Source: Caballeronia sp. INDeC2
Lineage (GTDB): Bacteria > Pseudomonadota > Gammaproteobacteria > Burkholderiales > Burkholderiaceae
DNA length: 64,000 nt
Assembly: GCF_023631325.1 (NCBI RefSeq)
Contig: NZ_JALQDG010000046.1
Coordinates: 1 to 64,000, forward strand
Reading direction: 5' to 3'
Notes under the pieces: model-generated
Told to the model about the DNA's origin: nothing
The model's database searches: none
The model's input: only the letters and a program-made list of their open reading frames with translations
Position numbers and translations under genes: made by a program
Shown: piece after piece, positions 18,684 to 27,705 of the stretch
Numbering within the stretch: position 1 is the stretch's first letter
How the letters are laid out: each line of letters opens with the position of its first letter

Positions 18684-19040
18684 GTGCAAAACAATCGCAT
18701 CATCGACACTTACTTCCGGTTCCTGAACCTTTCTCATGCCATGCATGCCTTGCCATCCGCGCCCAAACTCGACGCCGGCGAAATACGGCTGCTCGAGGCG
18801 CTCGCAACATCATGGCATGCTGGGCACGCTCTGACGGTCAAGGAAACCATGTCGCTGCCCATCGGCGGGGCCCCTGCGACGTTGCATCGCAAACTGACAC
18901 GGTTGAAAAATCTCGGCCTCGTCTCGATGGACGAGAAGGCTGATGACATGCGCGCGAAGACAGTTTCGCCTACGCGCAGCGCACTCGACTACTTCGAAAA
19001 AATTGCTGCGTGTTTCGACGAAGCCAGAGCCGTCGAATAG
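18684..19040 (+). CDS. Small winged-helix (MarR-like) regulator next to capsule locus
   Basis: A 118-residue protein, GTG start at 18684. The sequence suggests a winged helix-turn-helix: LTVKETMSLPIGGAPATLHRKLTRLKNLGLVSMDEKADDMRAKTVSPT, where the recognition helix is around ATLHRKLTRLKNLG and the wing follows. No effector or dimer domain is obvious beyond the C-terminal helix SALDYFEKIAACFDEA. Its AT-rich upstream gap (18496-18683) and place beside kpsS suggest it controls the capsule, but this is inference from position. An in-frame ATG at 18741 would shorten it by 19 residues without touching the DNA-binding part. Confidence 0.65.
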   Translation: MQNNRIIDTYFRFLNLSHAMHALPSAPKLDAGEIRLLEALATSWHAGHALTVKETMSLPIGGAPATLHRKLTRLKNLGLVSMDEKADDMRAKTVSPTRSALDYFEKIAACFDEARAVE

Positions 19041-19097
19041 GCAGGCACATTTGCGAGGCTCGATGGGCGTCACCGGTCGTCGAGCACCTCATGCACT

Positions 19098-20684
19098 TCA
19101 ACTTTCGACACGCTCTCGAAGCGCGTTTTGCATGGACCCAGCTTCAGGCGCTTTCGCCGTCCAATACTCCGTCCGCACGCCGATCTCGTCGGAAACGAAC
19201 GGCCCGCCGCGCGTCGAACGATAGTTCGCGAGCGCCTTATAGACGAGCCGTTGCCCGATCAGCAGAATCGGCACGTTGAGCAGCACCATCACGATGTTCA
19301 TCAGATCGGACAGCGCCCACAGGTTCGGCAGCTCGAGACCGGCAAGCACTGTAAGCGCACCGAACGGCACGAACACGAGCGAGCCGACGACGCGAATACC
19401 GGTGATGAAGCCGCGACTGCGCGAGATGAAGTTCGCCGATATCTCCGCGAACGAAATCATGCCGAGCAACGTGGTGAACGCGAAGAGCCCGTAGCACACG
19501 CACATCACGATCTTCACAACGTGAGCGACCGCAACCGGCACGAGCGTTTCGACCGATGCAAGATAGACCGTGATCTTCGATGCCCTCACCGATTCCCACG
19601 CTTGTCCATCGACGGTGCCGGTCCAGACATGCGCCATCACGACGATGAAGCCAGTCATCGTGCAGATGACCATCGTGTCGAAGAACACGCCGAGACTTTG
19701 CACGAAGCCCTGTTCGCAAGGGTGATCGTTATCGGCGATGGCGGCGGCCATCGTGATGGTGCCCTGCCCCGCTTCGTTCGACATCAGCCCGCGCTTGACG
19801 CCCTGCGCGAGCGCGGTGCCGATCGCGCCGCCGAAGAGCGCATGCGGCGCGAATGCACCGACGATCACCTCGTGAAAGAAGTATGGGATCAGCGGCAGAT
19901 TGATCAGGATGATCACGAACGACATCATGCAGAAGAGCGTCGCCTTGATCGGCACGAGCACATCGGTATAGGCGGTTACGCGCCGAATGCCGCCCATGAT
20001 GATGAACGAGCACGCCGCGATCAGCATGGCCGCGATGACGTAATACACCGTCGACTGACGTGCGAGATGCGTGCCGGTCACGGTATCGGCGATGGTGCCG
20101 ATCGCGGTGAATACGTTGAACGTTTGCGGCGGCACGTTGAAAAGCGCATAGACGATGAACACGAGCGATAGAAACGTGCCGACGATGCGCCTGTCGCCGA
20201 GAATGCGCCGCCCATAGAACGGCAGGCCGCCGACAAACTCGTCGTGCTTCTTCTCTTTGAAGAGCTGCGCGAGCGTCGATTCCATGAACGCGGTGGCCAT
20301 GCCGAAGAACGCGGCCACCCACATCCAGAACAATGCGCCCGGCCCGCCGACGGAAATCGCGCCCGTGATGCCGACGATGTTGCCCGGCCCCGCGCGCATC
20401 GCGAGCCCGAGCATGAACGACGCGAGCGCACTGACGCCGGTCTTCGACGACTGTCTGCGCAACATGATGCGCACGATCTTGCCGACGTTCATCGTCTGGA
20501 TGAAGCGCGTGCGGATCGTGAAATGAATGCCCACGCCGACGAGCAACAGAATCGCGAACGAGAATTGCCCGAGCACGGGAATGCGCGAATATGCCTTGAA
20601 ATTGGTTGGGAAATCCCACAAGAAATCCGACACGGGTGCAATGAAGGCAAACAATGCATTCACGGATTGGAAGAGACTTTCCAC
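19098..20684 (-). CDS. AGCS-family alanine/glycine:cation symporter
   Basis: Sodium- or proton-coupled amino-acid symporter of the alanine/glycine:cation family, 528 residues and about 10-11 membrane helices. The family signature is visible: ASFMLGLAMRAGPGNIVGITGAISVGGPGALFWMW near residues 85-125, FMESTLAQLFKEK following it, and GAIGTALAQGVKRGLMSNEAGQGT in the middle. It imports small neutral amino acids such as alanine or glycine in known members. It stands alone, facing the capsule regulator gene. Slightly longer than the usual ~450-480 residues because of an extended N-terminus and C-terminus. Confidence 0.92.
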   Translation of the reverse strand: MESLFQSVNALFAFIAPVSDFLWDFPTNFKAYSRIPVLGQFSFAILLLVGVGIHFTIRTRFIQTMNVGKIVRIMLRRQSSKTGVSALASFMLGLAMRAGPGNIVGITGAISVGGPGALFWMWVAAFFGMATAFMESTLAQLFKEKKHDEFVGGLPFYGRRILGDRRIVGTFLSLVFIVYALFNVPPQTFNVFTAIGTIADTVTGTHLARQSTVYYVIAAMLIAACSFIIMGGIRRVTAYTDVLVPIKATLFCMMSFVIILINLPLIPYFFHEVIVGAFAPHALFGGAIGTALAQGVKRGLMSNEAGQGTITMAAAIADNDHPCEQGFVQSLGVFFDTMVICTMTGFIVVMAHVWTGTVDGQAWESVRASKITVYLASVETLVPVAVAHVVKIVMCVCYGLFAFTTLLGMISFAEISANFISRSRGFITGIRVVGSLVFVPFGALTVLAGLELPNLWALSDLMNIVMVLLNVPILLIGQRLVYKALANYRSTRGGPFVSDEIGVRTEYWTAKAPEAGSMQNALRERVES

Positions 20685-20968
20685 GCGAGGCGTTCCTTTC
20701 GTGCTTCGACCTGTTTTCGAACAGGCGTTCGGAATGTTGATAATCCAGCGATGTTCGAAGCTGGCGGACGTGCCTGCGTGGGCACGTGATCTTTTGAGGC
20801 AGCGATTATACGGTTCCCGGGACCGACCTTCCTCTTGATCGCTTATGGCGAAGCTGAAAAAGTGCTCCGATGAAGAAGGACAGTTAGTTGCGGCGCGTCG
20901 TCATGCTCATCTAATTCTTTCCTCTCACAATCTCGTGCATGACGTAACCGGAGAACGGGACAAGCGAA

Positions 20969-21292
20969 CGACTCGCGAAACTCTTCGCCGTGGCCTCGAT
21001 GGCCCTGCTCGCTTCGCTCGTGAGCTTCGGCAATCTGACGGACTACGGCAGCACCTGCAATTCGTCGAGCACGTCTTGCGGATGGACACGACATTCCCCG
21101 GCAACGCCGACATGTATCGCGCGATAACATCCGCCGACGTTTCAGCATCTCGGTGAATGGTTCGGCATGTGGCAGCCGCAGCAATGGAACAACTCGGAGA
21201 GCGCGTTTCGCTTCTTCATGACCTTTCTTGTGTTATTGATCTTCGTGACACGCGCCGAATCGCATCATCCTTCTTTGAGAGCGTACACATGA
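20969..21292 (+). pseudogene. Decayed DUF2165 small membrane protein gene
   Basis: Three reading-frame pieces together resemble a DUF2165 protein. From 20969, frame 2 gives RLAKLFAVASMALLASLVSFGNLTDYGS. Then the frame changes at about 21053-21060: eight bases instead of nine separate DYGS from FVEHVL. Frame 1 continues FVEHVLRMDTTFPGNADMYRAITS to a stop at 21154. Frame 2 resumes at about 21140 with LGEWFGMWQPQQWNNSESAFRFFMTFLVLLIFVTR and ends at TGA 21290-21292. The ~60-70 residues normally between ITS and GEWFGMW are missing. No start codon in frame was found at the N-terminus. So a frameshift plus an internal deletion are seen; the C-terminal TGA overlaps the ATG of the esterase gene. Confidence 0.7.
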
Positions 21293-22281
21293 ACACGAGC
21301 AACGCAGCCAACGCGATTCAGGTGCGCGATATCGGCAGCTTTCACGTCGGCGGAAAGATGGTCACGCTGACGGGCATGAGTCCGCGCTCGCGCGTGAGCA
21401 CGGCGCACGGCGCCGTTCATCCGATCGATCCCAACGGCGAAGTGATCGCCGGTCAGATGTATGTGCAATACGTGCGGCTTGCATCGGCGCGCAGTCCTCA
21501 TCCGCTTTTGCTTTGGCATGGCGGCGGCATGAGCGGCGTGAACTGGGAGACGACGCCCGATGGACGTCCCGGCTGGCAGATGTATTTCCTTCGCGCGGGC
21601 TTCGACGTGTATGTGTCCGACGCCGTCGAACGAGGCCGCGCATCGTGGGCGCCGTATCCCGACGTGTATCCGGAAGCGCCTTACTTTCGCACCGCGCGTG
21701 AGGCGTGGGAAGAAACGTTTCGCTTCGGCCCGGCCGGATCATGGCATGCCGATCCGCAATCGCGTCGGCCTCATGCGGGCATGCGCTTCGATGTATCGAA
21801 GATGGAAGTCTTCATGAACCAGTTCGTGCCGCGCTGGTCGACCAACGACACGCTCACGCAACATGCGTACGACGCGTTGATCGAACGCGTTCCGGGCAGC
21901 ATCGTGCTCACGCATAGTCAAGGCGGCAACTTCGGTCTGCGCGCCGCACTGAATGCGCCCGAACGCGTGAAGGCTGTCATCTCGCTCGAGCCTTCAGGCG
22001 CGCCCGATCCCGCGCAATGGGATGCGAACACATTGCGCGGCGTGCCACATCTGTTCGTGTGGGGCGATTATCTCGACCGGCATCCATTCTGGATCGAGTC
22101 CATGCCGAAAGTGCGGCGCTGGCGCGATGCGCTTGTCGCGGCCGGCGTCGATACGCAATGGATCGACCTGCCCGCATGCGGCATTAACGGAAACAGTCAC
22201 GCGCTGATGGCCGATGACAACAGCGATGACATCGCGAGCATCGTACTCGGCTGGATGCGCGAGCGGCGGCTCATCGATTGA
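21289..22281 (+). CDS. Alpha/beta-hydrolase (esterase-like)
   Basis: About 330 residues. The fold is recognisable from LLLWHGGGMSGVNWETTPDGRPGW (oxyanion region), a nucleophile elbow THSQGGNFG, and a C-terminal acid/His region (VWGDYLDRHPFW, GINGNSHALM). The HSQGG elbow gives the catalytic Ser. Substrate is unknown; similar proteins are called esterases. Start ATG 21289 overlaps the stop of the DUF2165 relic (ATGA) and follows GAGAG; the 44 in-frame codons upstream belong to that relic. It is convergent with the TauD-like gene, only 6 bp apart. No signal peptide, so cytosolic. Confidence 0.8.
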   Translation: MNTSNAANAIQVRDIGSFHVGGKMVTLTGMSPRSRVSTAHGAVHPIDPNGEVIAGQMYVQYVRLASARSPHPLLLWHGGGMSGVNWETTPDGRPGWQMYFLRAGFDVYVSDAVERGRASWAPYPDVYPEAPYFRTAREAWEETFRFGPAGSWHADPQSRRPHAGMRFDVSKMEVFMNQFVPRWSTNDTLTQHAYDALIERVPGSIVLTHSQGGNFGLRAALNAPERVKAVISLEPSGAPDPAQWDANTLRGVPHLFVWGDYLDRHPFWIESMPKVRRWRDALVAAGVDTQWIDLPACGINGNSHALMADDNSDDIASIVLGWMRERRLID

Positions 22282-22287
22282 TCACAT

Positions 22288-23235
22288 TCAGTTCAACGCC
22301 ACCGCGGCCGCCGCGCCGACCGGCGAGCCCTCGATCGCCACCGACCTCTGCCCGTCCGGCCCAACCGGCACATCCCCGACGAGCGTCGTGCGATACAACT
22401 GCCGATCGAAGTCGAGATCGAATATATCCGTGGGCGCGAGATGCGCGGTCGTGCGGTTGTCCCAGAACGCGATGCTGCCCGGCTCCCACTTGAAGCGCAC
22501 CGTGAATTCGGGCCGCGTCACATGCTCCCATAACAATTCGAGCAGCACCTGACTTTCACGCGGCGCCAGTCCCGCGATGTGCTTGAGAAAGCCCGGACTC
22601 ACATACAACGCGCGCTCGCCGGTCTCCGGATGCACGCGCACGAGCGGATGTTCGCTCACGAGCGTGTGATCGGTCACGGCCTTCGTGAAAGCATCGGTGC
22701 CGTTCGCGCCTTGCGGCGGCGCAAAGCGATGCACGCCGCGAAGTCCATCGACAAAGGCACGCAGCGGCGCGGAGAGCTTCTCATAAGCGATCACGAGATT
22801 TGTCCATTGCGTATCCCCACCATAAGGCGGGATCGTCACGCCACGAAGGATCGATGCAAACGGCGGATTCACCGCGGCCGTGACATCCGTATGCCACCCG
22901 GTCCAGGGGCGCTGGAGCGACGGCCCTTCGAAGCGCGTCGCCTTGCGAAACTTCGATATCGAATAGATCTCGGGATGTCCCTCGACATGCCCGAACACCG
23001 GATGTCCCACCGTGAGCTCGCCGAAGTGGGCCGAAAACGCGACGTGCTGCTCGTGACTCAGAAACTGCTCGCGAAAGAAAATCACGCGCCATTTGAGCAG
23101 CGCGGCGCGAATCGCATCGACCTGTGCGGAAGACAGCGGGCGCGTGAGATCGACGCCGCCGATCTCCGCGCCGATATGCGCCGAAAGCGGACTGACGGTT
23201 AATTCTGCTTCTTTCTCGATAGCCGCGGCATTCAT
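22288..23235 (-). CDS. TauD/TfdA-family 2-oxoglutarate-dependent dioxygenase (AtsK-like)
   Basis: Fe(II)/2-oxoglutarate oxygenase of 315 residues. The metal-binding facial triad is visible: His115 and Asp117 in WHTDV and His265 in TTAHLAP, and Arg282 in LYRTT is placed to bind 2-oxoglutarate. The ending TTLVGDVPVGPDGQ resembles AtsK, the alkylsulfatase of Pseudomonas, more than taurine dioxygenase, but taurine or sulfonate use cannot be excluded. It is the last gene of a TonB receptor / binding protein / dioxygenase operon, 39 bp after the binding protein, which suggests desulfonation or desulfation of an imported organosulfur compound. Confidence 0.87.
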   Translation of the reverse strand: MNAAAIEKEAELTVSPLSAHIGAEIGGVDLTRPLSSAQVDAIRAALLKWRVIFFREQFLSHEQHVAFSAHFGELTVGHPVFGHVEGHPEIYSISKFRKATRFEGPSLQRPWTGWHTDVTAAVNPPFASILRGVTIPPYGGDTQWTNLVIAYEKLSAPLRAFVDGLRGVHRFAPPQGANGTDAFTKAVTDHTLVSEHPLVRVHPETGERALYVSPGFLKHIAGLAPRESQVLLELLWEHVTRPEFTVRFKWEPGSIAFWDNRTTAHLAPTDIFDLDFDRQLYRTTLVGDVPVGPDGQRSVAIEGSPVGAAAAVALN

Positions 23236-23274
23236 TTCGTATTCCTTTGTATGCTGGATAAATGGACGATTCGT

Positions 23275-24288
23275 TTAACTGCCTTGCGCATTCGCGTCGT
23301 CGGCGAAGAAGTAATCGCGCCACGACTTCGGTTCGTGACGAATCACGCCGACCTTGTGCAGGAACGCGCCGAGTTGAAGCGTGTTTTGCGGCGTCGTGGC
23401 GAAGCTCGCTTCCTTGTCGTTCAAAATGCGTTCGACGAACGCGGGCGAAAGCTTCGACCCGTCCTGACGAATGTAGATGGCCGCTGCCTGCGTCTTATCC
23501 GCGGTAACGAGCTTCGCCGCATCGTCGAGCGCTGCGCGCACGGCGGCATACGTCCTCGGATTGTCCTTGCGCCATGTGCCCGAAGTGACGACGACGCTGC
23601 CTGTCGATGGGCCGCCGAGGATATCGGTGGAACTAGTCACCTTGTGAATCTTCGGGTCTTCGAGTTCCTGATACTGATACGGCGCGTTGGAGAAATGCAG
23701 ATTGACGACCGAGTTGCCCGATAACATCGCGGTCGTCGCATCGGCGTGCGGCATGTTGACTTCGAAGCGATCGAGACGCGCATAGTCGGCATCGCCGAAA
23801 GCCTTGGCCGATGCCATCTGCAGAAGACGTCCCTGTTGCGACACGGCGACGGACACCACCGCGATCCGATCTTTCTCGCCGATATCCCGAATGCTGCGAA
23901 TGCGCGGATCGTTCGTCACGAGGTACACCGGCACCGCGCTTTGCGCCGCCATCGCGCGAAAGTCCTGGCGCCCGCGCGTGCGGTCCCAGATCGTCATCAA
24001 AGGCCCGATGCCGATGGTCGCGATATCCGCCGCCCCCGACAGCAACGCCTCGTTGACGGCCGCGCCGCCCGAAAGCGTGTTCCATTGCACGTCGATAGCG
24101 AGTCCCGCCCGCGCGCCCGCCTTCTCGATGAGCTTCTGGTCCTTCGCCACCTTCAAGAGCAGCGAGCCGATGCCATATTGATCGACGATCTTCACCTGCC
24201 CTTCCGCGTGCGCGCGATGAATCGGCAAGGCAAGCAACGCCATCGACGCGAATACGGCGAAGAGACGCTGCAATGAAAATGTCGTCAT
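23275..24288 (-). CDS. Periplasmic ABC substrate-binding protein (sulfonate/nitrate/taurine type)
   Basis: About 337 residues with a signal peptide (RLFAVFASMALLALPIHRAHA). It is an NMT1/SsuA/TauA-like binding protein: VKIVDQYGIGSLLLKVAKDQKLIEKAG, then LSGGAAVNEALLSGAADIATIGIGPLMTIWDRT, the region lining the sulfonate or sulfate-ester site in family members. Start at 24288 is chosen to begin the signal peptide; a longer in-frame extension to 24420 has no such signal. No ABC permease or ATPase gene lies next to it, so it is orphaned here. It sits between the TonB receptor and TauD-like genes on one strand. Confidence 0.88.
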   Translation of the reverse strand: MTTFSLQRLFAVFASMALLALPIHRAHAEGQVKIVDQYGIGSLLLKVAKDQKLIEKAGARAGLAIDVQWNTLSGGAAVNEALLSGAADIATIGIGPLMTIWDRTRGRQDFRAMAAQSAVPVYLVTNDPRIRSIRDIGEKDRIAVVSVAVSQQGRLLQMASAKAFGDADYARLDRFEVNMPHADATTAMLSGNSVVNLHFSNAPYQYQELEDPKIHKVTSSTDILGGPSTGSVVVTSGTWRKDNPRTYAAVRAALDDAAKLVTADKTQAAAIYIRQDGSKLSPAFVERILNDKEASFATTPQNTLQLGAFLHKVGVIRHEPKSWRDYFFADDANAQGS

Positions 24289-24456
24289 GCGGGGTATCGT
24301 GGAAGAGCGGCGAACGAATAATTTACTCGCCGCTTCATCACACGCGAACGAAGAAATCCCGATACGGATAGCTTCGTTAGCGATAAGCGCCGGGGCGGCG
24401 CTCACGACAGTTCGATGCACCGCGCCTGCTGAAAGACGCGGTGCGGTGAAGCGCGC

Positions 24457-26655
24457 TTACCAGTGATAGTTCATGCCGGCGAACACCTGACGCCCGTAGC
24501 CGAACGCACACCACGTGCCGTAATAGCACGATGCGACATATTCCTTGTTGAAGAGGTTCTGCGCATTCACGTAAAGCTCCGCGCCCTTCAATTGCGGCGC
24601 CGCGCGTCCCAGGTCGTAGCGCAGCGTGGCGTCGACGAGGAAGAAGCTCGACACCTTGAAGCTGTTGTCGCTGCTATACGTGGTGCCGGTATAGCGTCCG
24701 CCCGCGCCCATCGAGAGACCGGCGAGCGGTCCGCGATTGATCGTGTAATAGCCCCACAACGAAGCTTGATTCTGCGGAATGGCAGGAAGGAACTTGCCGT
24801 CGAGCCCGCTGTTGTCCTCCGTGTACTTCGTGTTGAGATACGTATAGCTCGCCGTGACGTTCAACGAATCCGTGAGGCTCGCCTTCGCTTCGAGTTCGAC
24901 GCCGAGCGATCTCGCCTCGCCGACCGCCGACTGGAAGGCCGGATTGTCCGCGTTGACGGTCAGCAGGTTCTTGCGCGTCAGATCGAACAGCGCAGCCGAA
25001 AAGAACGCGTTATAGCCCTTCGGCTGGAACTTCACGCCGAGCTCGTACTGACGCCCGCGCTCGGGCGAAAACTGATTGCCGCTGATGTCGACGCCCGCTT
25101 GCGGCGTGAACGATTCGGTATAGCTGAAGTACGGCGCGATGCCGCTGTCGAATACATACGTCAGGCCGCCACGGAATGTGAACGCGCGATCGAACTGATG
25201 GGATGCGATGCCGTACGTCGTGTTGTTCGAATCGCTGCTCGCCCAATCTTCGCGTCCGCCGAGTGTGAGGATCACGTTGCCCCAGCGCGCCTGATCCTGC
25301 GCATAGACGCCATACTGCGTGCCGCTCAGCACCTGGTGATAGCGGTCCGGCGGCGTGATCGTCTGGTTGTAGTTCGGCGCGAACATATCGAGCGTCGGCG
25401 CGGTGCCGAAGCCCGCGTCGAAGTTGCTCGCATAGTGTTGATAGTCGAAGCCGAACAGCACCGTATGATCGATCGGCCCGGTCGAGAAATTGCCTTCGAG
25501 CTGATTGTCGAGCGAGACCGTGTTCAGGTTGTCCTTCGAAGCCGCCGTGCCGCGATCGAGCGTGCGCAGGTCGTCTTCCAGCATGCTTGCATAGACGCTC
25601 TTGTAGTCCTGTGCGAGATGCAGCAAGCGGCCGTTCGAACGGAACGTCCATGCGTTGTTGATCTTTCGATCGAACTTGTAGCCGATCGCTTCTTCCACGC
25701 GATTAAAGCTCTCGAAGTTGTGATCGCCGTCGTAGAAGTCGCTCGGCAGCTTGCCGTTCGGGTTATAGAGCACCGTGCCTTGCGGCGGCACGCTGCCGTA
25801 CGACGTGCTGCGCGGATCGTGCTGATACAGACCGTACAGGGTGAGCGAAGTCTTGTTGTCCGGACGCCATGTGAACGACGGCGCGATCGCGATGCGCTTG
25901 TTGAACGTCGACTGCACCTGGCCGTCTTCCGTACGCGCGATGCCGGTGATGCGATACAGATAGCGGTCATCGCCCGCGATCGGTCCGGAGAAATCGAACT
26001 TGGCCGCCTTGTGCGCGTAGTTGCCGAACTCGATGCCCACTTCATGCAGCGGCACGACCGTCGGCATCTTGCTTTCCTGATCGAGCAGACCGCCCGCCGC
26101 CGCCTGGCCGTAGAGGACGGACACCGGCCCCTTGAGCACCTCGATGCGTTCCATCATGTACGGGTCGATCTGCGGCACCGCGTACCAGGCGTTATCGAGC
26201 AGCTTGAGTCCGTTCCAGTATTTATCGGCATCGAAGCCGCGCACTTTCAGCATGTCGTAACGCGTCGCGATGCCGCCGCGCGTTTCAGGCGTCACGCCCG
26301 AGACATAGCGCACGGCCGCATTCAGCGTCTGCGCGTTCTGCTGATCCATCTGCTGACGCGTAACGATGGAAACGGACTGAGGCGATTCGAGCAGCGACGG
26401 CGTGCCCTTCATCGCAGCCGACTCCGTCGCGACGTAGCCTTTCGTCGGACCATACGGCTCGTCGACGTTCTGCGCCGTGACCTTCACCGCCGGCAACGTG
26501 CTTTCGCCCGGCACGCCCGTCGCGGAAGGCGCCGATGCGCCCGACTGTGCGGAATCCGTCGATTGCGCATAAGCAAGCGGGGTCGCCGCGAAAAGCAGCA
26601 GCGCGGCCAGTTTTAAAGGTCGCAGCGCGACCGGACTCGTCGTACCTGATTTCAT
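24457..26655 (-). CDS. TonB-dependent outer-membrane receptor, siderophore-type
   Basis: About 732 residues. A signal peptide (ALRPLKLAALLLFAATPLAYAQ) is followed by the plug domain: a TonB-box-like VKVTAQNV, ESPQSVSIVTRQQMDQQNAQTL, VRGFDADKYWNGLKL, IEVLKGPVSVLYGQAAAGGLLD. A 22-strand barrel follows, ending in the aromatic GMNYHW. These are features of the ferric-siderophore receptor family. ATG 26655 has AGAGA eight bases upstream; ATG 26661 is also possible. It heads an operon with a sulfonate-type binding protein and a TauD/AtsK dioxygenase, like the SftP-AtsRBC-AtsK arrangement of sulfate-ester use, so the ligand may be an organosulfur compound rather than a siderophore. Confidence 0.9.
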   Translation of the reverse strand: MKSGTTSPVALRPLKLAALLLFAATPLAYAQSTDSAQSGASAPSATGVPGESTLPAVKVTAQNVDEPYGPTKGYVATESAAMKGTPSLLESPQSVSIVTRQQMDQQNAQTLNAAVRYVSGVTPETRGGIATRYDMLKVRGFDADKYWNGLKLLDNAWYAVPQIDPYMMERIEVLKGPVSVLYGQAAAGGLLDQESKMPTVVPLHEVGIEFGNYAHKAAKFDFSGPIAGDDRYLYRITGIARTEDGQVQSTFNKRIAIAPSFTWRPDNKTSLTLYGLYQHDPRSTSYGSVPPQGTVLYNPNGKLPSDFYDGDHNFESFNRVEEAIGYKFDRKINNAWTFRSNGRLLHLAQDYKSVYASMLEDDLRTLDRGTAASKDNLNTVSLDNQLEGNFSTGPIDHTVLFGFDYQHYASNFDAGFGTAPTLDMFAPNYNQTITPPDRYHQVLSGTQYGVYAQDQARWGNVILTLGGREDWASSDSNNTTYGIASHQFDRAFTFRGGLTYVFDSGIAPYFSYTESFTPQAGVDISGNQFSPERGRQYELGVKFQPKGYNAFFSAALFDLTRKNLLTVNADNPAFQSAVGEARSLGVELEAKASLTDSLNVTASYTYLNTKYTEDNSGLDGKFLPAIPQNQASLWGYYTINRGPLAGLSMGAGGRYTGTTYSSDNSFKVSSFFLVDATLRYDLGRAAPQLKGAELYVNAQNLFNKEYVASCYYGTWCAFGYGRQVFAGMNYHW

Positions 26656-26684
26656 ACTCATTTCTCTTGGATGCCGTTGCGTGT

Positions 26685-26705
26685 GAATGCGAATCGTTAT
26701 TATTT
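26685..26705. promoter_or_regulatory. Possible Fur-box-like sequence upstream of the TonB receptor
   Basis: On the minus strand this reads roughly AATAACGATTCGCATT, a partial match to the Fur consensus AATGATAATCATT, 24-50 bp before the receptor start. The match is imperfect, so it is offered only as a candidate iron-regulated site. Confidence 0.3.
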
Positions 26706-26874
26706 GCGGCCGAATTGTCGCTGAACGTTTTGTATTTGTAAAGAAATCATTCGAACGATTTGTGCCGGAAACGACACCAGTCGCCGAAAGCAAACCGAAA
26801 TAATTTTGGGGCGGAAACGGCTCACGGCGCGCAGCTACTACCATGAAAGCGCAGCCACATGCGAGGTCACGCCG

Positions 26875-27705
26875 ATGGATCCTTCGCCATCTTCCTCCGG
26901 TACTTACGTGCTCGGCCATTCCGATCCTGAAGTGCAGCGCCTCGAAAATCAGGCGCGCTTCATCGGCGATCTGACTGAAGATGTCCTGCGTCGCGCCGGG
27001 CTTGCGTCCGGCATGCGCGTGCTCGATCTGGGCTGCGGCGCGGGCGATGTCTCGTTTCTGGCCGCATTGCTCGTGGGGCCGAACGGGTCGGTGCTCGGCA
27101 TCGATCAGGCGCCCGGCGTCATCGAAAAGGCGCGCGAACGGGCGCGGCATGCGAGCCTCGTTAACGTGCGCTTCGATGTCGCGAGCGTCGCGGATTTCGA
27201 TCTCGCTGAACCCGTCGAAGCCATCGTCGGCCGTCTTATCCTGCTGCATCTGCCCGATCCCGCCGCGACCTTGCGTCGCCTCGCCGAACGCGCGGGCGCG
27301 GGCACGCTTTTCGTCTTCCACGAGATGGACATGAGCACCGCGCGCTCGATGCCCGAGTCGCCGCTATGCGCGCAGGGTATGCACTGGATCAAGGAGACGT
27401 TTCGACGGGCGGGCGTCGAGACCGACATGGGATCGAAGCTGTATTCGGCGTTTCGCCGCGCCGGCCTGCCCGGCCCGCAAATGCTGCTGTCGGCACGCTT
27501 CGAAGGCGGCCCCGACTCGTTCGCGTATCAGTACCTGACCGAGGTCGTGCGTACGCTGTTGCCGCTTGCGGAGCGCTTCGGCGTTGCGAGCGCCGATGAG
27601 ATCGGCATCGATACGCTGGCCACGCGTCTGCGCGATGAAATCGTCGCGCTCGATGGAGTGATTCAACCGCCCGCCTTCATCGGCGCCTGGACGCGCGTGA
27701 TTTAA
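26875..27705 (+). CDS. SAM-dependent methyltransferase (class I)
   Basis: About 276 residues. The Rossmann methyltransferase signature VLDLGCGAGDVSFLAALLV (motif I) lies near residues 50-70, followed by VLGIDQAPGVIEKAR (acidic loop), and ILLHLPDPAATLRRL (motif III region). The class fits small-molecule or quinone-like methyltransferases; substrate is unknown. Start ATG 26875 has GAGG seven bases upstream; the longer frame to 26806 is not supported by a ribosome site. Divergent from the TonB receptor gene and convergent with the DUF1801 gene, overlapping its end by 4 bp. Confidence 0.85.
   Translation: MDPSPSSSGTYVLGHSDPEVQRLENQARFIGDLTEDVLRRAGLASGMRVLDLGCGAGDVSFLAALLVGPNGSVLGIDQAPGVIEKARERARHASLVNVRFDVASVADFDLAEPVEAIVGRLILLHLPDPAATLRRLAERAGAGTLFVFHEMDMSTARSMPESPLCAQGMHWIKETFRRAGVETDMGSKLYSAFRRAGLPGPQMLLSARFEGGPDSFAYQYLTEVVRTLLPLAERFGVASADEIGIDTLATRLRDEIVALDGVIQPPAFIGAWTRVI

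Noticed and set aside
24463..26616. A 717-codon open frame on the plus strand opposite the TonB receptor
   Set aside because: It is antisense to a clear receptor gene, is Arg/Glu-rich without any domain and has no ribosome site; typical high-GC shadow.
26656..27321. N-terminal extension of the TonB receptor frame
   Set aside because: The extension runs through the promoter region and the divergent methyltransferase gene; the real signal peptide starts at 26655.
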